Part shown: one piece after another, positions 35,801 through 44,118 of the stretch
Position numbering within the stretch: position 1 is the first letter of the stretch
Layout of the letters: each line of letters opens with the position of its first letter
Assembly (NCBI RefSeq): GCF_039536325.1
Contig: NZ_BAAAYO010000001.1
Span: forward strand, 372,001 to 436,000
Direction of reading: 5' to 3'
DNA: 64,000 bases
Source: Paenibacillus_AB hodogayensis
GTDB taxonomy: Bacteria > Bacillota > Bacilli > Paenibacillales > NBRC-103111
Translations under genes and position numbers: made by a program
The notes under the pieces: generated by a model
What the model was told of the DNA's origin: nothing
What the model saw: the letters and a program-made list of their open reading frames with translations, nothing else
Databases searched by the model: none

Positions 35801-38553
35801 TGGGTTTCGTCCTTCACCACCAGTTCGTTGGCGGCATCGTCATACGTCAGCTTCATCTCGCTCGCATCCGGGTGCTTCACCTTGGTCAGACGCCCCAGCT
35901 TGTCGAACTCGTAGTCGGTAGCATATCCTTTGCCGTCTACCGCTCTCGTCCGCTCGCCCGTCGATTTTGTATACGCAAACGACTGACTGATCGTGGTCGT
36001 TTGGTTGTTGGCATCGGTCACCTGGATCGACTGGCTGGTCGGGAAACCCGCACTGTACAGGCCATCGTAGGCGGTCGAGACGACGATATCCCGGTTATCG
36101 TCCTTCAGCGTTACCGCCGTCGCATTGCCGTATCCGTCGTACCCATAGCTGATCTGGGACTTGAGCGGGCCTCCGGCGCCGCCTTCCTTCACGCGAACCT
36201 GCTGCACGGCGTTCGTTCCTGGATACCGGTCGATCTCGGTATAGGCGGTTAATCCGCTGTTGTTGATCGGTTGGGTTACCGAACGTAGCAAATGGGTCGC
36301 GTTATCGTACCCGTACGAGGTAACCACGTTGTTCGGATCCGTCTCACTCGTCACATTGCCGTAAGGATCGTAGGAGGTCTGGGTGATGACTTCGACCGAT
36401 TGCTCGGTCCCCCGGATCGTCTTCGACGTTCTCTTGATCGGCGTCGGCCAACGGTTCGTTCGGTTGTATTCCATCGCCGAGGTTGTCGTTTGAACCCCGT
36501 CGTGCTGCGTGATGCCGGTGTTGTAATACACATATGGCAGATCGTCGTTAATACGGATTTTGTCGTACGTATAGGTCGATTGCACCCGGCCGTCATTCAC
36601 GGTTGTCATGAAGACATCCGAAGGACCCGGCATCACGCCCGCCCCATCGCCGTTGTAGCTGTAGGTGACCCGGTTCGCGGTCATAGACGGGACGCCGATC
36701 GGCGTCATGACCTCTTCCCGTGCCGTAACCCGATACGCCTGTTCGATGGCGAAGGTGCCGATTCTCCGCTCGTACGGCGTGTAGGTGTACTCTGTCCGGG
36801 CTTGCGTCGGGTGATGCACTTTGGTCAGCAGTGCTGCAAAGTTGTCTTCGCGTGTGCCCGAAGCGACCAAATCGAACGCCGTGGATGCGACGCTGTACTC
36901 GTACAGCGTTTGTCTGCCTTTCGGGTCGGTCACCCGCGAAAGCAATTCTTTGTTGCCTTGCGGATCTAACATCTTATCGTATTCGACGGTGCGGTCCCCC
37001 GAGGTGAGCGTCACCTTGGTCGTCGAATAGGTAATATTGATTTCGTTATCGAGCGCATCTCTGACTTTGGTTAAGACCGACCCGTAGGGGCTGATATAGC
37101 TGTATTCGAACTGAACCGTGTTCCCAAACAAGTCCGCCATTTGAATCAATTGACCGTAGGACGTAAAATACTGTTTTTGACCTTGGATGGAGGTCAATAC
37201 GTAATACGAGGTCTTGTCATTCACCGTCACCGACGAATCGTACGTGATGGATAGGTCGTTCCAAGGATAACCTACCAACGAATTCCCGCTGATTTGATAG
37301 GCCGAGCCCCCGGGCAGATGCAAGTAATTCTTGTTGTCTTTAAGCTCAATATACGGAATATCCCAGCTCCAGCCTTTCCCGATCGGAAACCGGTTTTCAT
37401 TCGGGAAAGCTTTCGTTTTATTGCTGTAGCCGATTCCGAGAAACTCCGGCTGGTAGTACGGCACTCGGTACACCCCGCCTGTCGTGTACGCTTTGGCTTC
37501 CAAATACGTGCCGTTGATCAGGTACATTTTACTGAACAGAGAAGGACTATTGATATTGTTCGGATCGACGTACGGGTAGCTGGCTTGCAGTTGCTTGCGG
37601 ACTGTCTCGTCAAACTCTTGCGTTTCGACGTAGTAATTAAACGGATATGGCCATTTATCGTACCACCCCATATACTGCACAAAGGAGAAGTGCCCGAACA
37701 CCGGATCGATGGAGAACGCCGAGGCGCTTCCGTATGGAGTCAATTGATACGGGTTGGTCGTATACAATCGGGCACTTAGGTCCAGATAGTACTTCTCCCG
37801 TGTAATGGAGCCCTGATACACGTATTTATCGTAATACGTCGCATCAGCACTATTGAATTGGCGGGTGAGCGCAAAGGAAAGGCCGTTACGCCCAGGCAAA
37901 ACCAGGTCGGTCACCCTCAAGTTCAAAGCCCCGTTGATCGGGGAAATGTTTTCGCTGCCGGCCGATAACGCAAACGGGGCCACATCCGTTTGGACCTGAA
38001 GCCGCCTCACGGCGAGCTCGTCATAGCTTCTCGGGAACGATGTCGAGGATAGCGCGTTCATCGTTCTCTGGTAGGTGCTATTCGACACCGACGGGCCATT
38101 CGGATTCGGATCAGTAATGATTGTATCCGTGACGGCTGGCAGTTGCTTATATGTACTCCAATCCACACTGTTGAAATCTATAAAAGGCCCGGGGTAAACC
38201 TGAGCTGAGACTGTATTTTGTTCCGGTTTGACTGGCGAGTAGTTTAACTGCCTTAAACGAGTCTTGACTTCCGGATGGACCTGATCCAGAAGAACCTCAA
38301 GCGTTTGTTCCCTTGTAGAGTTCTGGATTAACACACGCTCTAGATCCTCCAACGTATACCCTTGATTCAAGTACTGTAGGAGAGTCAACTCTGGTATATT
38401 GGACCGACGACTCAGCGATGGGAGAGATAATAATTCTTCGCTTTCGACGGATCTTGGCTCGAACGTCTCTGCTCTAACATCAACAGCTAGTAATGGGAAG
38501 ATTATTTGTAGAAATATGCTTAATAAGATCAGGAGCTTTCCAATTTTTCTCAT
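32860..38553 (-). CDS. Secreted Rhs/YD-repeat polymorphic toxin with HINT domain
   Basis: 1897 residues. A signal peptide (IFLQIIFPLLAVDVRA) starts it. Residues about 190-580 form an N-terminal Rhs-associated domain and about 580-1480 are YD repeats forming the Rhs shell. The conserved core ends near residue 1545 with RFINEDTYEGD and DPSGH. After a linker with a pre-toxin-like stretch (SLTDKGLAGLGFIPVGK) comes a HINT self-cleaving domain (residues 1658-1793, from CNCFIAGTKV to WTHNS). A tip of about 104 residues with GTKVRIHASPGEG and THFYF ends the protein. The tip's activity is not assignable by eye. Rhs shells encapsulate a toxin tip that is released into rival cells; secretion would be Sec-type as in B. 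subtilis WapA. The start at 38553 has AGGAGAG upstream. Confidence 0.88.
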   Translation of the reverse strand: MRKIGKLLILLSIFLQIIFPLLAVDVRAETFEPRSVESEELLSLPSLSRRSNIPELTLLQYLNQGYTLEDLERVLIQNSTREQTLEVLLDQVHPEVKTRLRQLNYSPVKPEQNTVSAQVYPGPFIDFNSVDWSTYKQLPAVTDTIITDPNPNGPSVSNSTYQRTMNALSSTSFPRSYDELAVRRLQVQTDVAPFALSAGSENISPINGALNLRVTDLVLPGRNGLSFALTRQFNSADATYYDKYVYQGSITREKYYLDLSARLYTTNPYQLTPYGSASAFSIDPVFGHFSFVQYMGWYDKWPYPFNYYVETQEFDETVRKQLQASYPYVDPNNINSPSLFSKMYLINGTYLEAKAYTTGGVYRVPYYQPEFLGIGYSNKTKAFPNENRFPIGKGWSWDIPYIELKDNKNYLHLPGGSAYQISGNSLVGYPWNDLSITYDSSVTVNDKTSYYVLTSIQGQKQYFTSYGQLIQMADLFGNTVQFEYSYISPYGSVLTKVRDALDNEINITYSTTKVTLTSGDRTVEYDKMLDPQGNKELLSRVTDPKGRQTLYEYSVASTAFDLVASGTREDNFAALLTKVHHPTQARTEYTYTPYERRIGTFAIEQAYRVTAREEVMTPIGVPSMTANRVTYSYNGDGAGVMPGPSDVFMTTVNDGRVQSTYTYDKIRINDDLPYVYYNTGITQHDGVQTTTSAMEYNRTNRWPTPIKRTSKTIRGTEQSVEVITQTSYDPYGNVTSETDPNNVVTSYGYDNATHLLRSVTQPINNSGLTAYTEIDRYPGTNAVQQVRVKEGGAGGPLKSQISYGYDGYGNATAVTLKDDNRDIVVSTAYDGLYSAGFPTSQSIQVTDANNQTTTISQSFAYTKSTGERTRAVDGKGYATDYEFDKLGRLTKVKHPDASEMKLTYDDAANELVVKDETQIETRTQWNPLGWKVAAGIVGKAQQTFGYDAYGRVSWSKDGAGNQTDYTYDNRNRLKTTVYPGGATATVAYDDVNRIVTETDAEGNKTVTASDVLGRMIRKERNSGSNERMGWNEYAYDYAGNLTTLQDGRADGAGGVQTTQYGYDILNRLVAVTDALANTTRYTYSMANNLTRVEYPDHNQVQKQYDQVGRLIRSIDASNQIETYAYDANSNLLTSIDRKGQTRTFGYDSRNRQLSSAMSDEVIAFQYDAAGRRQWMQDNTGRTNYTYDSATGWLTTVQSPDQYKVQYQYNDEGKRIRMIDPFGVATQYKYDTRSRLKEVGPAENDWYARYSYQGNNLPKEQEYRNGVKSTSTYTEYNLNGLTHTNAGGTFRTYSYGYDLHRNQTSRTENGAGHNFGYDALNRIATSSQFNEQYQYDKRGNRASLQSDKPLNLFGASYQYDNRNRLTGVNTGTGAVVGYRYNGDGLLVERSENGVTTRYYYDGADMIAEGTVSGGAVTHKASYIRGNGLVARVDGNGGKAYYVHNGHGDVVALTDGTGNVLNQYTYDMWGNPLTEQESVPNPFRYSGEFWDKSTQLQYLRARWYDPSMGRFINEDTYEGDISNPLSLNLYTYVQNNPLINVDPSGHSMCGIGGEGAAWCYNYFSGIQNKMQSIYYSITDSTVFKGTQAIADFAVLDDVNTLLDSNASLTDKGLAGLGFIPVGKVYKGGKILVSLANKYKTISREVKASEDAFRAVKNIACNCFIAGTKVQTKDGEKPIEDVKVGDQVLAKDDITGEVAYKDVQQLFQREEEETYNITVGNELITTTSEHPFWIVGVGWVKSKYLLVGDILTTSNGKTITIDKIEVKKEHVTVYNFKVEDFHTYFVSNLGIWTHNSCFTWTGKGFDNLAKGLTPDDFIKGLEDSGWTKTIESGGRKSGDATIFLDPSSGTKVRIHASPGEGSPYFRVQNSGGGYLDASGIFPSNATKQELRDLTHFYFGQ
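33175..33582 (-). other. HINT (intein-like) protease domain within the Rhs toxin
   Basis: This segment encodes residues 1658-1793 of the Rhs protein. The nucleophile Cys is in CFIAGTKV, block B fits TTSEHPFWIVG (TxxH), and the C-terminal HN of WTHNS is intact, followed by Ser and Cys, all required for autocatalytic cleavage. In polymorphic toxins HINT domains release the C-terminal tip; that would free the 104-residue tip encoded at 32863-33174. Confidence 0.82.
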
Positions 38554-38603
38554 AATAGCTCTCCTAAATTAGGTTTTTAAAGGAAATACCCACTTATGCA
38601 AAA

Positions 38604-38635
38604 AGAAGTAGAATTCGTGAGAAGTAGAATTCGTG
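38604..38635. repeat. 16-base tandem duplication
   Basis: The word AGAAGTAGAATTCGTG occurs twice back to back in the gap between the Rhs gene and its upstream companion. It looks like a simple slippage duplication. Confidence 0.85.
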
Positions 38636-38749
38636 AGAACTGGTTCGTACTATTCGATTCATAGCTAAACGAAGGCCTTCCGAAAGATTGCAATAAATTT
38701 TCTGGTCGACTCCCATTTCACCCTTGAACCTATTCCGAACTCGGTTGAT

Positions 38750-40672
38750 TCAAAAAAATATCAGATTGTCTATTATCGAGCTGGCATAGGGATTCCCGTT
38801 TTTATCATAATGATAGTAGATTCGTATTGAGTTTGAGATATCGACATAGGAGAGCCGGCCATTTGTTTCATAACCGTACTCATAACTTTTTCTATATGTA
38901 GATGATTCAGCTTTTTTGAATTCGACTTCATTAGTAAAGTCAGAGTAAGCTCCATCTATTGTTCTTACAGATCTGATCTTAAATTTATAGTTTCTTCCAG
39001 GAAAAAAATTTCTCACAAAAATTCTATCGGACTGTGTATGTTTCATTTCCACTCCGTTTACAAATACTTGATAAGATGAGACCAAGCTAGGCTCGTCGGC
39101 CGGAGTCCAATAAAGACCAATAGATCCATCAGGAATAGGATACCAATCTAAATTACTAGGTGCAGATGCATCATTAAGCTCAATATGGACTTCATTCGAA
39201 GTAGGAGATGTAGTCCCATCTACTAATCGTGATTGCACACTAAATCTATAATTATTCTTATTCTTCGGTAATCCATATATATATACTTGCGTTGAGGAGG
39301 TATTTTGTATTACCGAGTTATTCATTAGAACCTCATATTTATTTACCAAACTAGGGTTTGGTGCAGGATCCCATGTAAGTTTAACACTGAATTCGGGGGT
39401 AATTTCAGCACGTAAATTACTTGGTGATGTTTGGTCGACTGTATACGTTATTTCGACTGCCAAATAACTATAATAAGAAACAAAAAAATAGTTGTAGAAC
39501 ACTACTCCATAAAATTTACCAGTACCACCATACAATCTAATTACATCATTTTTATCAAGTATGGAATAATTTCCAAAGCCATCAAATGATGAAGTTTCAG
39601 AAATCCAAGTAACATTTCTTCCATCACTTCCAGGATAATCGTAACCATTCAGATCTCCATACTCTTCGCGAGTTAGAAAAATCTGTGCAGGCATATTCTG
39701 TGGAATATAGTTCCCACTATGAGTTGAATTCGAAATTTTTAATTCTATTATTTTACTAACATCGATATCTGATGTATCTACATAGAATGTATTCCCGCTG
39801 TCATAAGATATGTCAATCGTTCTTGTAGTAGTTGGATCAATTAATAACGGATATTGTAATCCCTGGCTATCTACTATAATTTCTAATATTTGCTCATTAT
39901 CAATACTATTAGTAATAAGATTTGTTGTAACATTATCATACCTCTTATCATTATTAGAAGAATCCATGACCCACATTTCTGGAATGATATAAACAACCTT
40001 ACCGTCTTCATTACTATAGGAGAGTGAACCATCAGTATTCTTTTGTAACAAAAGACCTTTAGTTTCTACTTTAAAACGCATGTTCTTGGGAGCCAAACTT
40101 GTCTTCAATACCATCTCCATTTTCAATGAGTCATTCATTGTACGATATCTAATATCAACATCTTGCCAGACATCTGGATAGATTAAAACATCGTCTTGAA
40201 CACTAGCGCTTGCAGTTCTCTCAGTAATGGCTTCATATTTTATAAAGTAGTCTTCGTAAACTACTTTCGTGACGGCTCTTTCTTTCTCAAAAAAAAACGA
40301 ATTTCCATTTTCTTTAGTATTACCAAAATGACTTTCAGATAGATCCTTTATGTTGTTGTCTATGTCCAACCACTTTCCTTCTGATTGGTAGTGTTGTGAA
40401 TGCGTTGTCTTAACAACAGTAACTGTGTTGTCATTATTAATAAATGTTTTACTATACTCGGTTCTCTTACTTTCCAATTCTTGTGTTTTTTCTCTTTTTT
40501 TCTTTTTGCCGTCCTCTTTCGATTTATTTAAGAACTCTACTTGTTTGTTAAATTGTTCCCCCACTACCTCCAAACCAATCTCGGGGGATGCGTGAATTAT
40601 ACTTTTTGTGCTCAAACACAATTCCAATAGAACTGTGAACAATGTAAACAACCAGATAAACTTCCTTAACAT
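38750..40672 (-). CDS. Secreted companion of the Rhs toxin, with fibronectin III domains and a YD-repeat tail
   Basis: About 640 residues with a signal peptide (TLFTVLLELCLS). Residues 60-280 resemble the N-terminal domain of WapA-like Rhs proteins (GKWLDIDNNI, IYPDVWQDVDIRY and QYPLLIDPTTT). A middle beta domain with YPGSDGRNVTWIS follows. Two fibronectin III domains occupy about 405-590, and the last 45 residues contain a single YD-type unit (YEYGYETNGRLSY and HYDKNGNPY). This looks like a WapA-type N-terminus detached from the Rhs barrel. The gene is AT-rich, lies 196 bases upstream of the Rhs gene on the same strand, and starts at 40672 behind GGAGGAG. Confidence 0.72.
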   Translation of the reverse strand: MLRKFIWLFTLFTVLLELCLSTKSIIHASPEIGLEVVGEQFNKQVEFLNKSKEDGKKKKREKTQELESKRTEYSKTFINNDNTVTVVKTTHSQHYQSEGKWLDIDNNIKDLSESHFGNTKENGNSFFFEKERAVTKVVYEDYFIKYEAITERTASASVQDDVLIYPDVWQDVDIRYRTMNDSLKMEMVLKTSLAPKNMRFKVETKGLLLQKNTDGSLSYSNEDGKVVYIIPEMWVMDSSNNDKRYDNVTTNLITNSIDNEQILEIIVDSQGLQYPLLIDPTTTRTIDISYDSGNTFYVDTSDIDVSKIIELKISNSTHSGNYIPQNMPAQIFLTREEYGDLNGYDYPGSDGRNVTWISETSSFDGFGNYSILDKNDVIRLYGGTGKFYGVVFYNYFFVSYYSYLAVEITYTVDQTSPSNLRAEITPEFSVKLTWDPAPNPSLVNKYEVLMNNSVIQNTSSTQVYIYGLPKNKNNYRFSVQSRLVDGTTSPTSNEVHIELNDASAPSNLDWYPIPDGSIGLYWTPADEPSLVSSYQVFVNGVEMKHTQSDRIFVRNFFPGRNYKFKIRSVRTIDGAYSDFTNEVEFKKAESSTYRKSYEYGYETNGRLSYVDISNSIRIYYHYDKNGNPYASSIIDNLIFF

Positions 40673-41067
40673 CAAAACTCCTCCAGTTCATTTTGGAATA
40701 CTTATAAAAAAATTGAATAACATAAGGGTATTGTAATATTTTTCATGTTTCATATCTAATGAAGAATTTGTAATAGCCTTTTTACTTATTTTGTAAAAAT
40801 GCAACCATATCAGAGCCGCCGATTTACTATAAGAGTTAGAGCTTGGTATACCCAAAAAGACGCAAGATACATGTTCGAAACGCCTAGATTTTAAAACGCG
40901 TAACGGTTGATGAATATGTGCACCAGCTTTTTCATTGTTTTCATATGCACTTGTCAAGAAAGACTACAGCTACGTCTTCCCCAAACAATTCTCTATTGGC
41001 GCAGTACAACCAAACCAAACAACCCGGATGACAATGATGCTTCGTTATATATCTGTCAAACTAAATA

Positions 41068-41101
41068 AGAGGTCAGGCACATTGATATATGCCTGACCTC
41101 T
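41068..41101. other. Perfect 12-base hairpin
   Basis: AGAGGTCAGGCA and TGCCTGACCTCT pair perfectly around a 10-base loop. No T run follows on either strand, so it is not a typical terminator. It may be an insertion-sequence end or a structural site. Confidence 0.6.
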
Positions 41102-41416
41102 CTACATTCACCGAAATGCATAATCATCATTTTCCAACGAATTCTGCAACGCCCCATCTAACGAATTATGAAATTGATTCCGAAACAGATTTTGTGATTT
41201 TTGATATCGTTTCAATTTTTTTGAGAAAAGCTAAATAGTGCTCCTTGTTCTTCAATCGGCTTCAAAATGTGGGGTTTGTATTATTGTGACACGGTTTTGT
41301 CTTAAGAAAGAGAACTCCTTCGGAGAAAGCGCTACGCTTGTACCTGCCGGATATGCTGAAAGATGGATTCAATCGTCTGGATAACGAAGAAGAACTACCG
41401 AAATACACTTCATCAT

Positions 41417-41426
41417 CCCCCACAGG
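41417..41426. repeat. Left target-site duplication of the IS256 element
   Basis: CCCCCACAGG occurs directly outside both ends of the element (here and at 42820). IS256-family elements make 8-9 base duplications; the exact boundary is ambiguous by one or two bases. Confidence 0.75.
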
Positions 41427-42819
41427 GATGTAAAATAGTTTGTGTACCAAGAATTGGGCCTAGCCAGGCACCAAAAAAGTAGGGTATCCTCGGGACTGCG
41501 ACACCACCAAGGAGGAACCCTACTCGATGACTACTATACCCGAAAACCTGCTTTCAGATCTATTTGAAAATCTTGTCACTCGGTTCGTGAAAGAAAACCT
41601 GGAGTCGATCATGAAGGCGGAAATGAAGCACTTCATGGAAGACGAGCAGGAAGGGCAGCGTAACAGCCGTAACGGCTACTACAAACGCAGCCTACATACC
41701 AAGTACGGACACATTGAAGACCTCGAAGTGCCGCGGGATCGCAATGGCCAGTTCCAGACTCATGTGTTCGAGCCGTACCAGCGACGAGACGGATGGCTGG
41801 AAGAAGCCGTCATTCAGATGTACAAAGGCGGCATGGGGACCCGGGACGTTGCACGCTTTATCGAGGGAATGTTCGGCAGTCACTATTCACCTACGACCGT
41901 CAGCAACATCACCGCCACCGTACTCGAAGACATTCAAATGTGGCAGCAACGCCCTCTGCAAAAGCGGTACGCTGTCATTTACTTGGACGGTCTCTACGTC
42001 AAACTCAAACGCAGCACCGTGAGCGGTGAGGTCATTCTACTTCGCCATGGGCGTTGATGAAGAAGGACGGCGTCAGATCCTCGGGTTCTACGTCGGCGGC
42101 CAAGAGAGCGCAAACGGCTGGCGCGAGGTACTCAAGGATCTGTACAACCGAGGCGCCACCGAGGTCCTGCTCGGCGTATTTGACGGCTTGTCGGGGCTCG
42201 AGGAAGCTTTCCGCGAGACCTATCCCAAATCCGACGTGCAGCACTGCGTCGTGCATAAGGTTCGCGCAACGTTCCCCAAAATCCGTGTCCAACACCGAGC
42301 GGATGTGATTGCGGATCTGAAAAAGGTCTACATGGCGGAGGATTACGATTTGGCGCTCGCCGCCTTCGACACCGCCTCTGCCAAGTGGGGAAAGCTGTAC
42401 CCGAAAGAAATGAAGACATGGAAGGATCAGTTGCCGACACTGCTTACCTTCTACAAGTATCCTCCCTTGATCAAGGATGCCATCTATACCTCCAATCCGA
42501 TCGAGCGGATGAACAAAGAAATTCGAAAGCGGCTTAAACCGATGAACAGTTTAACTAACATGGACGCTGCCGAAAAGATTGTCTATCTCGAGGCCATAGA
42601 CTACAACGAACGCTTCGAAAGTCGCGTCATCCGTGGCTTTGGCGATCCTGCCGTAAAGAAAAAACTCGCTGAGATGTTTGAGCAAAGGTACCCTACTGGA
42701 ACGAAGGTGACAGCGCAATAGGACTCCCGCGCCTTCGCTTGGGCTAAGCACCCAAGCTTCACGACGTCTACACGCACATAACGATGAGATACCTTACTTA
42801 CACAAACTTCTTGACGCTA
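41427..42819 (+). mobile_element. IS256-family insertion sequence, complete but with a frameshifted transposase
   Basis: About 1393 bases. The left end (41427-41446) and the inverted right end (42819-42799) share AGTTTGTGTA and several outer positions, giving imperfect terminal inverted repeats of about 20 bases. A matching 8-10 base target duplication flanks both ends. The single transposase gene inside is broken by a frameshift, so the element is probably immobile unless helped by an intact copy elsewhere. Confidence 0.82.
41527..42721 (+). pseudogene. IS256-family transposase, interrupted by a frameshift
   Basis: The first frame (to 42057) carries the N-terminal half: MKHFMEDEQEGQRNSRNGYY, TKYGHIEDLEVPRDR and the first catalytic Asp in IYLDGLYVKLKR. 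The second frame (from 42026) continues with FYFAMGVDEEGRRQILGFY, the second Asp in GVFDGLSGLEEA and the catalytic Glu in TSNPIERMNKEIRKR. Joined, they give a normal ~398-residue transposase. The shift lies at about 42034-42040, inside TVSGEV; there is no slippery run, so it is a mutation, not programmed frameshifting. GGAGG precedes the ATG at 41527. Confidence 0.88.
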
Positions 42820-42829
42820 CCCCCACAGG
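42820..42829. repeat. Right target-site duplication of the IS256 element
   Basis: CCCCCACAGG repeats the sequence at 41417-41426, directly after the right inverted repeat. Confidence 0.75.
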
Positions 42830-42934
42830 CCTTCGGCCAGGATAAATTAAATCAGTAATACCGAAAGAGTATTCTTTATTCCGAGAATGTCCCTTTTTTA
42901 GTGGCTATTCCGAGGAAACCGACTGTAAAAGGAG

Positions 42935-42969
42935 TCGCCCCTTTAAAGTTTTAAGAGGGGGCTTTTTTT
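42935..42969 (+). terminator. Rho-independent terminator on the plus strand
   Basis: GTCGCCCCTTT and AAGAGGGGGC form the stem, followed by seven T residues. It reads on the plus strand, but no intact plus-strand gene precedes it other than the broken transposase; it may belong to a gene lost in the island. Confidence 0.75.
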
Positions 42970-43033
42970 GTGATAGTATCATTCGCATACAAACATGCAT
43001 GAAAGTTTTTTTGCCAGGCAGCCGCCCATCCAT

Positions 43034-43840
43034 CTAGAACTGATTGTAATGACGAAAAGCGGAGGGCGACACGCCGAGCTTGGAGCGGAACACGCGGCTC
43101 AAATAAGTGCCGCTTTCGTAACCGCAACGGCAGGCGATCGCATCAAGCGTTTCGTTTGTCTCTCGAAGTAAGCGCTTTACTTCCTCAAGCCGCAAACGGG
43201 TCGCGTATTCGACGGGAGTAACCCCGTAAGACAGGCGGAACCGGCGGGACAACTCGGACGGCTTGATGCCGAGCTCCGCCGCGATCGCCCGCATATTCAA
43301 CTCGCCGAACAGCTGCCGATGGATGCGGCCGGCGGCCCGCTGCATCAGCGGATCGGTTCCTTTTTGGGTACGGGTCGAGACGTATTCCCTTTCCAATTCG
43401 CACATGTACAGCAAATCCATCAGCAGATGGCCTGTCAAATCCGAATGCCGGATGCTTGCGCCGAACGCGCGCCATGCCTTGCGCAAGCTGGCGTATGTCG
43501 AGGATAGGCGGCTCACGTCCGCGACGGATACTTTCCCGACCGGAAGCTTATCAAGCAAGCTCGTTTCCGGCGGAGGAGAGAAGTAAAATACGTGAAAGGC
43601 GATCTCCCCATGCGACTTGCGTCTAAAGAGCGCTTCGGGAGGGGCCAAGACGAGATCGCCGAAGGAAGCCCGGCCCGTTTGCTGTCCGATGCCGAAGTCG
43701 AACGAACCGGATTCCACTCCGATCAGAACAAACAGCGGCAGCGTTTCCTCCGCTTTCATGAATCCGGGCTGCGGTCCGGCACACGTATACGTCTGCAATT
43801 TCATCGCGCAATTGCACATGCGGTTCACCTCGTCGTCCAT
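43034..43840 (-). CDS. AraC family transcriptional regulator
   Basis: 268 residues. The N-terminal ~130 residues form a cupin-like effector domain (VLIGVESGSFDFGIG, GDLVLAPPEAL). The C-terminal 100 residues hold two helix-turn-helix motifs (LNMRAIAAELGIKPSELSRR and LDAIACRCGYESGTYLSRVF), ending with SPSAFRHYNQF. It is divergent from the solute-binding protein/amidohydrolase/Rieske operon across a 278-base region and is the likely controller of that operon. The ATG at 43840 has only a weak upstream AAGAAG. Confidence 0.85.
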   Translation of the reverse strand: MDDEVNRMCNCAMKLQTYTCAGPQPGFMKAEETLPLFVLIGVESGSFDFGIGQQTGRASFGDLVLAPPEALFRRKSHGEIAFHVFYFSPPPETSLLDKLPVGKVSVADVSRLSSTYASLRKAWRAFGASIRHSDLTGHLLMDLLYMCELEREYVSTRTQKGTDPLMQRAAGRIHRQLFGELNMRAIAAELGIKPSELSRRFRLSYGVTPVEYATRLRLEEVKRLLRETNETLDAIACRCGYESGTYLSRVFRSKLGVSPSAFRHYNQF

Positions 43841-43975
43841 CTTCTTGCGTTACCTCGACAAACGCTTGCAGGCACAATGCCTCGGTCTGCCTCTGCTTTG
43901 AGCGTATCATATTCGATACGGTTGTAAAGCAGAACCCGACCAAAAAAAGTGTCAATATTATCTGAATTTCGTGCA

Positions 43976-44049
43976 TTACGTTCCTTGGCGCACGCGTGTA
44001 TGCTAAACCTGAAAGCGATTGCGGCAAGCTAAAACTAGCTTTTTTCCGC
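43976..44049 (+). promoter_or_regulatory. Candidate promoter and catabolite site ahead of the binding-protein operon
   Basis: TTACGT and TATGCT are 17 bases apart (43976-44004), a weak promoter pair. TGAAAGCGATTGCG (44010-44023) fits the catabolite-control consensus at about 12 of 14 positions. AAGCTA and TAGCTT then form a small stem followed by six T residues, which could act as an attenuator. All three are weak individually. Confidence 0.28.
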
Positions 44050-44118
44050 TAGATCGGGATCGTGTCGGTGTTACCCGATAAACTGCTGCCTGACTCTCGC
44101 GCAACAAAAAAAGGGGGA

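Larger units (their letters stand above)
40673..41426. other. AT-rich gap upstream of the Rhs companion gene
   Basis: About 750 bases without a gene I can support. It should contain the promoter of the companion gene near 40700-40800, where A/T runs are frequent but no consensus pair stands out. A strong hairpin is at 41068-41101. Just before the IS256 element, plus-strand codons read SEKALRLYLPDMLKDGFNRL over about 45 codons with no start codon; this could be a gene remnant but I cannot identify it. Confidence 0.45.

Noticed and set aside
32860..38553. Long frames on the plus strand opposite the Rhs gene
   Set aside because: Repetitive Rhs DNA yields long opposite-strand frames; they have no starts with ribosome-binding sites and mirror the YD repeats.
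40688..40957. An 89-codon frame on the minus strand upstream of the Rhs companion gene
   Set aside because: No ribosome-binding site, no recognisable domain and biased AT-rich composition; it overlaps the likely promoter of the companion gene.
41262..41450. A 62-codon minus-strand frame at the left end of the IS256 element
   Set aside because: It begins inside the inverted repeat of the element, has no ribosome-binding site and resembles no protein family.
42026..42057. Programmed frameshifting in the IS256 transposase
   Set aside because: The family uses a single frame and the overlap has no slippery run or downstream stem, so mutation is the simpler explanation.
44010..44023. A firm catabolite-control (cre) site ahead of the binding-protein gene
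   Set aside because: The match is about 12 of 14 positions with two mismatches in the core symmetry; kept only as a weak candidate.
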